Shown: positions 20,200 through 28,575 of the stretch, piece after piece | Layout: each line of letters opens with the position of its first letter | Position numbering within the stretch: position 1 is the first letter of the stretch | The notes under the pieces: generated by a model | Database searches by the model: none | Told to the model about the DNA's origin: nothing | What the model saw: the letters and a program-made list of their open reading frames with translations, nothing else | Origin: Terriglobia bacterium | GTDB taxonomy: Bacteria; Acidobacteriota; Terriglobia; Terriglobales; SCQP01 | DNA length: 64,000 bases | Assembly: GCA_021323595.1 (NCBI GenBank) | Contig: JAJPKR010000027.1 | Coordinates: forward strand, 1 to 64,000 | Direction of reading: 5' to 3' | Made by a program: the position numbers and the translations under genes

Positions 20200-21099
20200 T
20201 CAGGGCTGGACCGTGCCGGCGGCGCCGGCATGCGGGGTCGGCTCCGCCGCCGCCCCCTTCACCGAGGGCGTGCCGGCGGGAACCGCGGCCGGCGGATAGA
20301 GCCAATAGGCGATCGCGCCATCACCGCCCAACGACGGCTGGGTCGTGCCGTCAAGCGTGAGATGCACGGCGGCGGCGTTGCCGGTCACCAGGCGTAGCGG
20401 CGGCAGGAGCTGATAGCTGAGTTCGGGGCCCGGCTGCAGCGTATCTTCCAGGATGAGCTTGTGATTCGATTGCAGTTTCACCCAAGCCGGCGCCGTCACC
20501 GAGATCTGCAAGCTGACGGTTCCGGCCGGGGCCGGCTTGGAGGCAGGCGCACGTGCGGCGGCAACGGAGGCAGACGCCCGCGATTCCGCAGCGGCCGGTT
20601 TAGTCGGCGTCGCCTGCAAAGCGGCGCCGCGATCGCGCGCCACGGGCGGAGCCGGGCGCGGCGTTGCCGCCGCGGTCACGGGGGCCTGCCGGCGCGAGCG
20701 CAGCAGAGCCGCGCGCCGGCTTTGCCGCCACAGCCCCACGCCGGCATAGCCGCCGACGACCACGACGATCGCGACGGCAACGATCAGCAATAGCTGCGGC
20801 GACAGCCACGCCGGCCCGGGAGGCGCGGGGGCGGGCTGCGCCGCCGCTTCGGACGGCTCTTCGCCGCTGACGGCAAGGTAAGCACCGACGATGGGCTTGT
20901 CGTCCAGCCCCAAGTAGCGCGCGTAGGTCCGAATGAAGCTGCGGTTGAAGATGCCGCCCGGTAATGCGCGCGCATCGCTGGCTTCGATGGCGCGCAGCAA
21001 GCGCACGCCGATCTTGGTAGCCGCGGCTACCTCGTTAAGCGACAAACCCCGTTCCCGGCGCGCGCGCGCCAGCGCTTCTCCCCACTCGACGGTCGCCAC
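20200..21099 (-). CDS. RodZ-like HTH membrane protein
   Basis: A 299-aa protein with the RodZ architecture: an N-terminal HTH_25-type helix-turn-helix (residues about 7-70; GLSLNEVAAATKIGVRLL and YLGLDD), a proline-rich linker, one membrane helix (about 105-125, IVAVAIVVVVGG) and a C-terminal beta-rich domain of the DUF4115 type (SVTAPAWVKLQSNHKLI, then PLRLVTGNAAAVHLTLDG). RodZ couples MreB to peptidoglycan synthesis. No mre genes are near, so a general membrane-anchored role is also possible. The HTH tryptophan/phenylalanine residues needed for MreB binding were not checked. Confidence 0.85.
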   Translation of the reverse strand: MATVEWGEALARARRERGLSLNEVAAATKIGVRLLRAIEASDARALPGGIFNRSFIRTYARYLGLDDKPIVGAYLAVSGEEPSEAAAQPAPAPPGPAWLSPQLLLIVAVAIVVVVGGYAGVGLWRQSRRAALLRSRRQAPVTAAATPRPAPPVARDRGAALQATPTKPAAAESRASASVAAARAPASKPAPAGTVSLQISVTAPAWVKLQSNHKLILEDTLQPGPELSYQLLPPLRLVTGNAAAVHLTLDGTTQPSLGGDGAIAYWLYPPAAVPAGTPSVKGAAAEPTPHAGAAGTVQP

Positions 21100-21258
21100 G
21101 AGATGCTCTCATTGTAAAAAGCCTGCCGGGCAAAGACCAGCCCGCGCGCACCCGTCGCGTGTAATCACATGGGTGCATGGCGGCAGGACCAGGGTCATTA
21201 AGTTTGCGAAACGGCGGGCCACGCCGAAGCTAGAGGAGGCGCCAGTCTCCCGGCGCCG

Positions 21259-21274
21259 GGCGCCCCCGGGCGCC
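21259..21274. terminator. GC hairpin without U-tract after ABC permease
   Basis: GGCGCCC and GGGCGCC form seven base pairs around two bases in the 214-base gap between the RodZ-like start and the ABC permease stop. It lies about 40 bases past the permease stop in the direction of its transcription. There is no poly-U, so termination here would be inefficient or Rho-dependent. Nothing else is recognisable in the gap. Confidence 0.25.
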
Positions 21275-21313
21275 GTCGGCGGCGAGCGGCGCGGGCGTGC
21301 GCCCCGGGGGGAA

Positions 21314-22141
21314 TTACAGATCGCGGCGGGAGAAATGGCGCATGGCGATCCACAGGGCCAGGCAGAGATAAACGCCCGCGTAGGCCAGCATCAGGCCGCT
21401 CGGCGCGGAACTGGTGTTGAAGGGAGAAAAGCCGATCGCGCCCAGCAGCGGCGACTGCATCTCGAAGACCGCGCGCCGCCATAATGCCTCGCTGGGCATC
21501 ACCAGGCTGGCAAGGACGCCGAGGCGCAGCGCCGCGGGGCGATGCGTGACGGCGCCGATTTGCTCGACCCAACCGCCAAGAAACGCAAGTCCATAAAGAC
21601 CGACCGCGCAGATACCGCTCGTCAGCGTGGAGCAAAAGGTCCCGAACCACAGCGTCACGGTAAGCAAGATCAGGCCTTCCCACCAGATCAGCAACAGGCC
21701 GGCGGCGAGGTGCGGCGGCGTGAACCCCTCCGTCCAGCGCATGGCCAGCACCGTGCCGCCGCCGACAAGGACGACGTAAAGCGCCAGAATGGCGGCATAG
21801 CCGAGCCATTTGCCCAGGACCAAGTGCCAGCGCTCGAGCGGGCGAATGGCGACGGTCTGGATGGCGCCGGAGGCGATTTCGCCGGCCAGGGAATCGATGG
21901 AACTGAGCACCGCGAGCAGCGCGGTAAAGAGAGCGACGCCGTACAGCCCGACCATCAACAAGCCGCTGTCGATTTCGCGCCGGAGCAAACTGGTCGACGG
22001 CGCTGCGCAGCTGGGGCAGCGCAGCAGGCCCCAAGAGAAGAGGCCGACGAAGGCGGTACTGAGCAAGGCCGCCGCCAGCAAGATTTTCTTGCGGGCGGCT
22101 TCCTGAAAGGTCACGAGCGCGATGACGGCTATGCCTCTCAT
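21314..22141 (-). CDS. ABC-2 type exporter permease
   Basis: Integral membrane permease of 275 aa with about six hydrophobic segments, forming an exporter with the adjacent ATPase. The N-terminal MRGIAVIALVTFQEAARKK is a typical ABC-2 cytoplasmic lead helix. The first periplasmic loop carries a CPSC motif (RCPSCAAPS), which might be oxidised or bind metal. The start at 22141 overlaps the ATPase stop (ATGA). The order sigma, anti-sigma, ATPase, permease makes it likely that expression is under the ECF sigma at 24327-24887. Transport substrate unknown; bacitracin, lantibiotic or Na+ exporters have similar layout. Confidence 0.85.
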   Translation of the reverse strand: MRGIAVIALVTFQEAARKKILLAAALLSTAFVGLFSWGLLRCPSCAAPSTSLLRREIDSGLLMVGLYGVALFTALLAVLSSIDSLAGEIASGAIQTVAIRPLERWHLVLGKWLGYAAILALYVVLVGGGTVLAMRWTEGFTPPHLAAGLLLIWWEGLILLTVTLWFGTFCSTLTSGICAVGLYGLAFLGGWVEQIGAVTHRPAALRLGVLASLVMPSEALWRRAVFEMQSPLLGAIGFSPFNTSSAPSGLMLAYAGVYLCLALWIAMRHFSRRDL

Positions 22142-23154
22142 TGGCCCACCGCGTCGCCGACGATCTCGAGGAACAGATCTTCGAGCGTGACCGGCCGCGG
22201 CGCGAAGGAATAGACGCGCGCGCCGCCGGCAATCAGCGAAGCCAGGATGGCGGGCAGGGCTTCTTCGTCGCGGGCGACGAAACTCAATTCTCCGTCCACG
22301 TGGCTGATCTCGGCGGCCCAAGCGGTCAAAGCGGCGAGGCCGGCGGGGGACAACCCAGCCACCCGCGCCACGACACGCAGCCCGCGCGCCGCGGCGCCCA
22401 CGTTGCGCACCGCGCGCACCTCGCCGTCGCGCAAGAAGGCGACGCGGTCGCAGGTGGCCTCGACTTCGCCGAGCAAATGCGAGTTTAAGAAGATGGTGGC
22501 GCCGCGCTCGCGCTCGCGCCGCAGGATTTCGCGCACCAGCCGCCGCCCGGCGGGATCGAGCCCGGAGGTGGGTTCGTCGAGCACGATGAGGTCCGGCCGG
22601 TTGAGCAGCGCTTGCGCAAGACCGGCGCGCTGCAGCATGCCTTTCGAGTACTCGCGCAAGCGGCGGTCGGCGTGATCGGCCAGCCCGACCCAGCGCAGCA
22701 ATTCGTCGGCCTGCCGGCCCAACTCCGCTGCCCCGCCCAAGAGGCGCGCGTGCAGGCGCAGGAGCTCGCGCGGGGTGAGCCAATCATAGAAGCGGAAATG
22801 CTCAGGGAGAAAGCCGATTCGCGCGCGAATGGCGCTGTCGCCGGGCGGATAGCCCAGCACCCAGGCCGCGCCGCCGCTGGGGCGCACCAGTCCCAGGAGC
22901 ATCTTGACCGACGTGCTCTTGCCGGCGCCATTCGGGCCCAAGAAGCCGAAGACTTCGCCGCGCGCGACCCGCAAGCTCAGATCGCGCACCGCCCATTTTT
23001 CGCCATACCGCTTGCACAGCCCCTCGGTCCACAGGGCGCAATCCTCGGGCCGCGCCGGGGATGCGCCGCTGGCGCCTTCCGCGACCGCGGCCGGCGCTCC
23101 CACGCGGTTCTGGCGAGGCGATCGCGCGGCGGCAAAGTCGCGGGCCGGAGTCAT
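22138..23154 (-). CDS. ABC exporter ATPase
   Basis: A 338-aa cytoplasmic ATPase with an N-terminal extension of about 45 residues of low complexity. Walker A is GPNGAGKS, the signature is YSKGMLQRAGLAQ, Walker B is LIVLDEPTSGLDP and the switch histidine sits in FLNSHLLGEVE. The C-terminal extension after residue 260 is like that of the CcmA/Nod I/bacitracin-exporter group. It overlaps the permease by four bases and starts sixteen bases after the anti-sigma stop, consistent with one operon. Confidence 0.92.
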   Translation of the reverse strand: MTPARDFAAARSPRQNRVGAPAAVAEGASGASPARPEDCALWTEGLCKRYGEKWAVRDLSLRVARGEVFGFLGPNGAGKSTSVKMLLGLVRPSGGAAWVLGYPPGDSAIRARIGFLPEHFRFYDWLTPRELLRLHARLLGGAAELGRQADELLRWVGLADHADRRLREYSKGMLQRAGLAQALLNRPDLIVLDEPTSGLDPAGRRLVREILRRERERGATIFLNSHLLGEVEATCDRVAFLRDGEVRAVRNVGAAARGLRVVARVAGLSPAGLAALTAWAAEISHVDGELSFVARDEEALPAILASLIAGGARVYSFAPRPVTLEDLFLEIVGDAVGQ

Positions 23155-23170
23155 CTGCTCCTACGATAGG

Positions 23171-24307
23171 TCACTGCATTTGACCCGCCAAGTTCAGCGC
23201 GGCCGCGGGATCGCCTCGGCCGCTGAAAGAGTAGATCACGCCCTGGCGCACCCAAATCAAGGCAAAGGCGGGCAAGGCGCGCCGCGCGTCGGTTTGTTGC
23301 AGCAAGATGCCGGAAACGCCATCCACGGGCAAGCGCTGATAGGTGCTGTTGTCCCGGGGCACGGGAATCACTAGCGTCGAGCGCCAGTCAACGGCGCGGC
23401 AAAACGCCGCCGCCTCCTCCGCGCTCATTCCGGCGAATTGCAGCCCGATCTCGGCCAGTTGATTCAGATCGAGGCCGGGCGGCACGCTCAAAGTGGGCGA
23501 GGGGACCTCGCGGAGGCGCAAGCAATTCGCATCCACGAGACGCGGCCGGGGATTGCCGGGCTTCGCTTCCATCTGGCATTGGCCGTAATCGGCGAGGACG
23601 CCGCGAGGGATCTGGACGGCGATCAACGCGCCGTCAATGTTCGCCGGCAACTGCAAATCCGGACGGCCGGCTTCGTTTAGGATCGCCTGGGTTCGTTCGC
23701 GATCGACGGTCATCTGGAATGCGGCGGCGCCACTGACTTCCAAGCGGGAGGGCGCGGCCTCGGCCGGCAAGCGCAGCTTGAATCCGGCGAGAGCGGCGGC
23801 GGTGGCGGGCGAGGCGGCCAGTTGCGGCGGTCCGGGCTTAACCGTCACGACGAGCCGGCTCGAGATCAGTTGCTCGATCATTTGCCCCACTTGCCGCCGC
23901 ACCTCGGGCTCGCCGGCCAAAGGCGGCGTGACCGGCGCGACCGTGACGTTCTCCACGCGCAGGAGGGCGAGCACGTCGGCGGCACGGGACCGCGCGGCCG
24001 GCCAGATCGCCAGCGTCACCAGCACCGCCGCCGCCGCGCCCACCCCTGCCCAGCGCGGCCACTGCGGCGTCCGAGCGGCGCGGGCGCGCGCCTGCCACCG
24101 GCGCCAGCTCGCGGCGGCTTCGGGCGCGGCGCCGCCGGCGCTTGCCTCGAAACGTTCGGCGACCCAACCCGCGCGCTCGCGCAACTCAACCAGGCGCGCT
24201 CGGCAGTGCGGGCAATGCGCCAAATGCCCGGCGAGTTCGGTTTCGCGATCCGCGGCGAGCCCGCCGTCGAGTTGCGCTCTCAGTTCACCTTCGCTCATGC
24301 AAGCCAT
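23171..24307 (-). CDS. Zinc-finger anti-sigma factor, transmembrane
   Basis: A 378-aa anti-sigma factor. The N-terminal zinc-finger (zf-HC2) shows the HxxxCxxC set in GHLAHCPHCRARL at about residues 27-39; this domain would hold the ECF sigma factor at the membrane. One membrane helix (about 94-110) follows, and the large C-terminal domain (about 265 aa) is extracytoplasmic and likely the sensor; I do not recognise it. The ATG at 24307 was chosen because GGAGG lies seven bases upstream. It starts 19 bases after the sigma stop and precedes an ABC exporter. Confidence 0.9.
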   Translation of the reverse strand: MACMSEGELRAQLDGGLAADRETELAGHLAHCPHCRARLVELRERAGWVAERFEASAGGAAPEAAASWRRWQARARAARTPQWPRWAGVGAAAAVLVTLAIWPAARSRAADVLALLRVENVTVAPVTPPLAGEPEVRRQVGQMIEQLISSRLVVTVKPGPPQLAASPATAAALAGFKLRLPAEAAPSRLEVSGAAAFQMTVDRERTQAILNEAGRPDLQLPANIDGALIAVQIPRGVLADYGQCQMEAKPGNPRPRLVDANCLRLREVPSPTLSVPPGLDLNQLAEIGLQFAGMSAEEAAAFCRAVDWRSTLVIPVPRDNSTYQRLPVDGVSGILLQQTDARRALPAFALIWVRQGVIYSFSGRGDPAAALNLAGQMQ

Positions 24308-24326
24308 CGTGCTGCCTCCGACTCCT

Positions 24327-24887
24327 TCAACCGGTCTTGTAGCGTCGCTTATATTCGCGTTCGAAGGCGGCTTCGGCACGGGCCAAAAGCGCACCTACCG
24401 AAGCGGCCTTGACGCCGGTTGCCGCCGCGATCTCCGCGTAGCTCGCTCCGGTATGGCGCAAGATCAAGAGCGCCGCCGCGCGGCGGCCGAGGCGCGCGAG
24501 CACGGCGCGAACTTGCGCCGCTTGCTGCGCGGCCATCGCCTGCGCCAGCGGCGTGGTTCCGGCCGCGCCCGCCGTCATCATGACGGCAGCCTGCGCTTCG
24601 TAGCGCAGCCGCCGGCGGCGGGCGCGCGCGGCGTCCAGCCCCAGCCGGATCACGGCGCGAAATAGCCAGTCGGCTGGGCGGCTTCGGTCGTGCGGGCAGG
24701 CACGAAACAAACGCCAAAAGGCCTCGATGGCCAATTCCTCGGCTTGGACGCCATCGGCGCTCAGCCGCCGCGCCACCGCGGCGACGCGGGCAAAATGCTC
24801 CAAGAATAAGCCCTCGAATTCGCCCGGCCGCCAGGCGCGGGTCCCGGAAGGCGCCGCCGCCGGGATGGCCTCGTTCATAGCCGCCAT
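24327..24887 (-). CDS. ECF-type RNA polymerase sigma factor
   Basis: An ECF sigma factor of 186 aa. Region 2 spans about residues 20-85 (LEHFARVAAVARRL, then ELAIEAFWRLF), and region 4 is near the C-terminus (ASYAEIAAATGVKAASVGAL, a helix-turn-helix that reads the -35 element). A zinc-finger anti-sigma follows 19 bases downstream, the normal partner arrangement. Starts at 24917, 24887 or 24878 are possible; a TGTCACA/CGTT-like pair at 24921-24947 would place transcription around 24915 and favours 24887. Target genes probably include the operon itself. Confidence 0.9.
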   Translation of the reverse strand: MAAMNEAIPAAAPSGTRAWRPGEFEGLFLEHFARVAAVARRLSADGVQAEELAIEAFWRLFRACPHDRSRPADWLFRAVIRLGLDAARARRRRLRYEAQAAVMMTAGAAGTTPLAQAMAAQQAAQVRAVLARLGRRAAALLILRHTGASYAEIAAATGVKAASVGALLARAEAAFEREYKRRYKTG

Positions 24888-24920
24888 GGTAGTTTCCGCG
24901 AAATCTTTCGACACCATTAA

Positions 24921-24947
24921 AACGCCGCTCCGCGCCCGGTTGTGACA
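24921..24947 (-). promoter_or_regulatory. Candidate ECF-type promoter
   Basis: Read on the minus strand, TGTCACA is followed 16 bases later by CGTT, the general layout of ECF promoters of the TGTCACA/CGTC class. It sits just upstream of the sigma gene and would allow autoregulation. The match rests on a remembered consensus, is off by one base in the -10, and is one of many possible pairings in GC-rich DNA. Confidence 0.35.
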
Positions 24948-24972
24948 GCCATTCGGGGCTGCAAGCGAGCTG

Positions 24973-24994
24973 CCCCCGCCCAGCCCGGCGGGGG
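24973..24994. other. Strong GC inverted repeat in sigma/manA gap
   Basis: CCCCCGCC and GGCGGGGG form eight base pairs around the loop CAGCCC in the divergent gap between the ECF sigma gene and manA. It lacks a U-tract on either side. It could be a DNA-level operator or structure in a leader; its centre is about 40 bases upstream of the candidate ECF promoter. Confidence 0.35.
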
Positions 24995-25075
24995 TAACAA
25001 TGAATGTTCCGCTCCGGCGGAGCCGCGATTTTCTCGTGCTAGAATTCACCCACTCGCTTCTACTGCCCGAAGTCT

Positions 25076-26020
25076 TTGCGTTCTGATCCGGTAGTCGGTT
25101 TGGAAGCGCCACTCATCGCAGAGCCTGTCTTTAGCCCGCGGCTGTGGGGCAGCCGCGATCTGCGGCCTTTTTTCGCCGAGCGCCCCGACCAGCCGATCGG
25201 CGAGGCCTGGCTGACTGCCGACAGCTGCCGCGTGCTGGGCAAGGCGTTAACTCTGAAGCAGTTGGCGGCGGAGGCCGCGACCGAACTTTTCGGCCCAGGG
25301 CAGCCGGCGCAAGACACTTTCCCGCTGCTGATCAAAATTCTGTTTCCCACCGATTTCTTATCCGTTCAGGTCCATCCCGACGATGCCTACGCGCGCGCGC
25401 ATGGCTGGAGCGGCGGCAAAACGGAGATGTGGCATATTTTGCGCGCCGAACCGGGCGCGCGCATCGGCCTCAATCTACTGCCTGGGAAAACGCTTGAGGA
25501 GCTATTGGCGGCCTGCCGCGCCGGCAAGAGCCGCGACCTGCTGGAGTGGCACGAGCCGCGGGAACGCGACACCTTCTTCGTGCCGGCGGGAACGATTCAT
25601 GCCTTGGGCCCAGGGCTGGTGCTATGCGAGGTGCAACAGGCCTCGGACGTGACCTTTCGGCTCGACGATTTCGGACGCCGCGACGCCCAGGGGCGGCTGC
25701 GCGAACTGCACCTGGAGCACGGGCTGGCAGTGGCGCGACCACGGACCCAGGCAGGGCGGGTCGGCCGGCATGGCAACGAAGAAGGCATGGTGCTGGAATG
25801 CGAATACTTCCGAGTCGCGGTGCTGGAGCTCACGGGCACGGCCGTTGCGATTCCCGCGGGATTTCGCGTCTTGGTGCCGTTTACGGAAGGCTTGCGCCTC
25901 ACGCGCGCGCAGAGCACGCCGCTGCCGCTGCGCCCGGCGCATGCGGCGATTCTTCCGGCCTCCGCCGGGCCCTGGCGGTTGGAAGGCACGGGACGGGCGC
26001 TCGACGTGACCTTGCCTTAG
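25076..26020 (+). CDS. manA: Mannose-6-phosphate isomerase, class I
   Basis: ManA interconverts mannose 6-phosphate and fructose 6-phosphate, supplying GDP-mannose for glycans. The 314-aa protein is of the compact cupin class (many family members are about 310-390 aa). Metal and active-site residues are in QVHPDDAYA (Gln and His), KTEMWH (Glu) and GTIHALG (His). There is no ATG at the 5' end: a TAG at 25040 closes the frame, so translation must use TTG at 25076 (or TTG at 25100). The stop codon overlaps that of the convergent gene at 26017. Confidence 0.9.
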   Translation: MRSDPVVGLEAPLIAEPVFSPRLWGSRDLRPFFAERPDQPIGEAWLTADSCRVLGKALTLKQLAAEAATELFGPGQPAQDTFPLLIKILFPTDFLSVQVHPDDAYARAHGWSGGKTEMWHILRAEPGARIGLNLLPGKTLEELLAACRAGKSRDLLEWHEPRERDTFFVPAGTIHALGPGLVLCEVQQASDVTFRLDDFGRRDAQGRLRELHLEHGLAVARPRTQAGRVGRHGNEEGMVLECEYFRVAVLELTGTAVAIPAGFRVLVPFTEGLRLTRAQSTPLPLRPAHAAILPASAGPWRLEGTGRALDVTLP

Positions 26021-27648
26021 ACGTGCACCGGGGCCGGCAGCGACGCCGCGCGGCCGCGATGCCAGCCCAGGTAGAGCGCGCGCGCCTGCGCGCCCAGCCC
26101 CACGACCAAGATCAGACCGCAAATCACGAGCCCGATGTTGAAAGGCAAATTGAGCGCGACGCGCTCGATAGCCAGCCCCAGCCCCAGCATTGGCCAGGAA
26201 GAAGCGTTCACCGGCAACTCGCCGAGCAAGCCGCGGCCGAGCCACAAGCCCACTACGATTCCGGCGAGGTAGATGGCTACCGCATAGGCCATCGCCAAGA
26301 TAACGGTGATGGGAATGCCGATCAGAGTAAACGCCGCTAAGATAGCAAGGATGGGGGTCGCCACCAAAACCACGATGCCCAGCCCGAGGGTGGCGCCGAC
26401 GGCACTCGCGGAGGGCCCCAAGCCGCCGATGCAGCGGCGCAGGTACCCAGGAGTCAGCGCCAACAGCAGCCAACCCAGGACAAAAGCCGCGGCCCAATGC
26501 AACACCTGGTTCCAATAGAACGACCACGTGCGCCACGCTGCGTGCGGGCGCGGCGAAAGATACTGCCAGCCGCCGGCGATGGCCGCGCCCGGCGAGATCG
26601 CTGGCGGTTGGGCTCCGCGCAGGATGAGGCGGCCGCCGATCCGGGCTCCGGAGGCGACTTGCAAGTGATTGCCGATCGCCTTCACGTCACCGCCGATCCG
26701 GCCGCTGATCGTGGCCCAGTTGGTGCTTAGGATTAGGTCGCGCCGGACGGCACCTTCCAAGTCGAGGCTTTCGCAGGCGAGCGTTGCCGCGCCCAACTGC
26801 CCAGCCGCGCCTACACGCAGGTGGTGGATGAAGCCATAGAGGCTTCGGCTGACCTCGCCGGAGATCGTGACATAGTCGGAAAAGCTGGCGACATCCCCAT
26901 TGACGGTGCCGGGAAGGTTCAGGTACTTGGAGAAGGTAAAGACGTTGCCGGCGACGACGCCGTTCACGGTGACGCTGCGGGAAAACGCCACCAGATCGCC
27001 GTCGATCGTGCCGTCGATGCGGACCGAGTTCGCCTCGACGAAAAGATCGTCATGGAGCGTTTGACCGGCCGGAAGCACGAAGTCGCTCCCTCGAAACACG
27101 CGCGCCGCTTGCATAGGGCCGGGGTTGGCCAGCAATACGGGCAGGAGCAAGACGCCGGCGGAAACGCGCCAGGAGCGACGTCCGCGTCCGCGCAGCAACG
27201 CCAAGCCCAGCGCCCCGATGGCAATGATCGCGACGGATTGGAAATCGGCAAACAGCCGCGCCCAGCGCGGCCAAAACAAGCCATTGAAGAAGGCCAGCGA
27301 CAACACATCGTTGAAGCTGATTCCGTTGGCCAGCCAGCGCTCCAAGGGCCCGAGCGCCATGGCGGCGGCCGAAGCGGCCGCCGCCACGCCGATCAGCCAA
27401 AGCGACCCGGGCGCGATCCGGCTGCCGAGGCGAGCCCAAGCGGAAGCCGGGACGGCCGGAGCCGGCTCGGGCGCCTGCAAAGTTTGGGTCAGCCACCGCG
27501 ATTCGCGCTCGAGCTGGCCGAGCAAACGGCTGCAAGCACGGCAACGCTCGGCGTGTGCGGCCACTTCCAGAGCCCGCTCGGAGGGCAGTTCGCCATCGAG
27601 GTAGAGCAAGCCCACGAGCGTATCGAAATGGCCGGGGTCCGGCGTCAT
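26017..27648 (-). CDS. Anti-sigma zinc finger fused to membrane helices and bactofilin-like beta-helix
   Basis: A 543-aa multi-domain protein. Residues 1-60 form a zf-HC2 anti-sigma domain with HxxxCxxC in AHAERCRACSRLL. Three hydrophobic segments follow between about 90 and 190. Residues about 195-380 are a repeating beta-helix (DGTIDGDLVAFSRSVTVNG, PGTVNGDVASFSDYVTISG, SGRIGGDVKAIGNHLQV), the hexapeptide-like pattern of bactofilins and polymer-forming cytoskeletal proteins. At least three more membrane helices close the protein. The ATG at 27648 overlaps the ECF sigma stop (ATGA). The topology would put the beta-helix outside the cytoplasm, unlike true bactofilins. Confidence 0.85.
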   Translation of the reverse strand: MTPDPGHFDTLVGLLYLDGELPSERALEVAAHAERCRACSRLLGQLERESRWLTQTLQAPEPAPAVPASAWARLGSRIAPGSLWLIGVAAAASAAAMALGPLERWLANGISFNDVLSLAFFNGLFWPRWARLFADFQSVAIIAIGALGLALLRGRGRRSWRVSAGVLLLPVLLANPGPMQAARVFRGSDFVLPAGQTLHDDLFVEANSVRIDGTIDGDLVAFSRSVTVNGVVAGNVFTFSKYLNLPGTVNGDVASFSDYVTISGEVSRSLYGFIHHLRVGAAGQLGAATLACESLDLEGAVRRDLILSTNWATISGRIGGDVKAIGNHLQVASGARIGGRLILRGAQPPAISPGAAIAGGWQYLSPRPHAAWRTWSFYWNQVLHWAAAFVLGWLLLALTPGYLRRCIGGLGPSASAVGATLGLGIVVLVATPILAILAAFTLIGIPITVILAMAYAVAIYLAGIVVGLWLGRGLLGELPVNASSWPMLGLGLAIERVALNLPFNIGLVICGLILVVGLGAQARALYLGWHRGRAASLPAPVHV

Positions 27649-28289
27649 GCCTCGCCTCCCGGCGCATCGCTTTCGAGAGCCTCGCGCAACGACTGGCGCG
27701 CCCGCAGCAGCAGCACCCCGACATAGGGCCGGGGCACGGCGAGCGCCGAGGCGATCTCGTCGTAGCTCAGCTCGCTGTAGTAGCGCAACAACAGAACCAT
27801 GCGAGAGCGCGCGGGCAAGCGCTCCAAAGCTGCGCGCACTCGCTCGCTGCTTTGCCGTTGAATCACCCGCTCCAGCTGATTCTGACCGGGCTGGGTGATG
27901 GCAACGGTTTCGATGTCGTCTTCGCCGCGCATCTGCCGGCTGCGGCGGCGCAAGATGTCGAGGCAATGGTTCGCGGCTACGCGGTACAGCCAAGGAGCGA
28001 AAGGCCGCGAAAGGTCGAAGCGGTCGAGGGCCAGGCGCACTTTGAACAGCACTTCGGCGGCGGCATCCTCGGCGTCTTCCCGATGTCCCAGCGCGTGGCG
28101 GCAAAAGCGCATGATCGGGGGCTGATACTGTGCGTAGATGCCGGCCCAGGCGGCGCTATCGCCGTTGCGCGCGCGACGGAGCAACTCGCCTTCGTCGGGC
28201 AACAGCGCAGCCGCCGGTGCGGAAGCCACTGGGGGCTCGGGTACTGCGGCAGAGGCGGGCACCGGTTTTCGCTTTCTTCCTCTGATCAT
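27645..28289 (-). CDS. ECF-type RNA polymerase sigma factor
   Basis: A 214-aa ECF sigma factor with an alanine/proline-rich N-terminal extension of about 35 residues. Region 2 is at about residues 45-115 (AWAGIYAQYQPPIMRFC, then LDRFDLSRPFAPWLYRVAAN, with the usual PFAPWLYRVAAN core). Region 4 is SYDEIASALAVPRPYVGVLL, a helix-turn-helix. Its stop overlaps the start of the anti-sigma/beta-helix gene, so the two are made together. The ATG at 28289 has no good ribosome binding site. Confidence 0.93.
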   Translation of the reverse strand: MIRGRKRKPVPASAAVPEPPVASAPAAALLPDEGELLRRARNGDSAAWAGIYAQYQPPIMRFCRHALGHREDAEDAAAEVLFKVRLALDRFDLSRPFAPWLYRVAANHCLDILRRRSRQMRGEDDIETVAITQPGQNQLERVIQRQSSERVRAALERLPARSRMVLLLRYYSELSYDEIASALAVPRPYVGVLLLRARQSLREALESDAPGGEA

Positions 28290-28292
28290 GCT

Positions 28293-28321
28293 TACGCCGA
28301 AGTCCCCGGAAAACTTTCAAC
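28293..28321 (-). promoter_or_regulatory. Candidate ECF promoter upstream of sigma gene
   Basis: On the minus strand GTTGAAAGTTTTCC is followed eleven bases later by CGTA, a layout like an ECF autoregulated promoter. The CGTA lies only four bases before the ATG at 28289, so use of this promoter would give a leaderless message or require a later start. Confidence is low. Confidence 0.25.
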
Positions 28322-28575
28322 GGGCCGCCGGGGCCCAGATCCAGAGTACCCTGGCCGGCCGGCCGGTGCGCTGCCGGCCCGCCGCCGGAATGATATGAGA
28401 ATATGGAGTTTAGGCTGCTCGGAAAACGTTGAGAACCGTGCCGCCCCCCGATGGGCGAGTGCGGCAGTGCGGCGGCAATGGGAGTAAACTGCTTTCTTTC
28501 CGGAGCTGGGTTGTTGCGCCGCCGCTCCGGGGGAAAGCTCGGCCGCCCTGCCAAGCCAACCGGATTTGCCAAGCC

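Noticed and set aside
27649-28104. N-terminal extension of the anti-sigma/beta-helix gene upstream of 27648
   Set aside because: The extension overlaps the ECF sigma gene in another frame; the ATG at 27648 matches the family N-terminus and the ATGA overlap.
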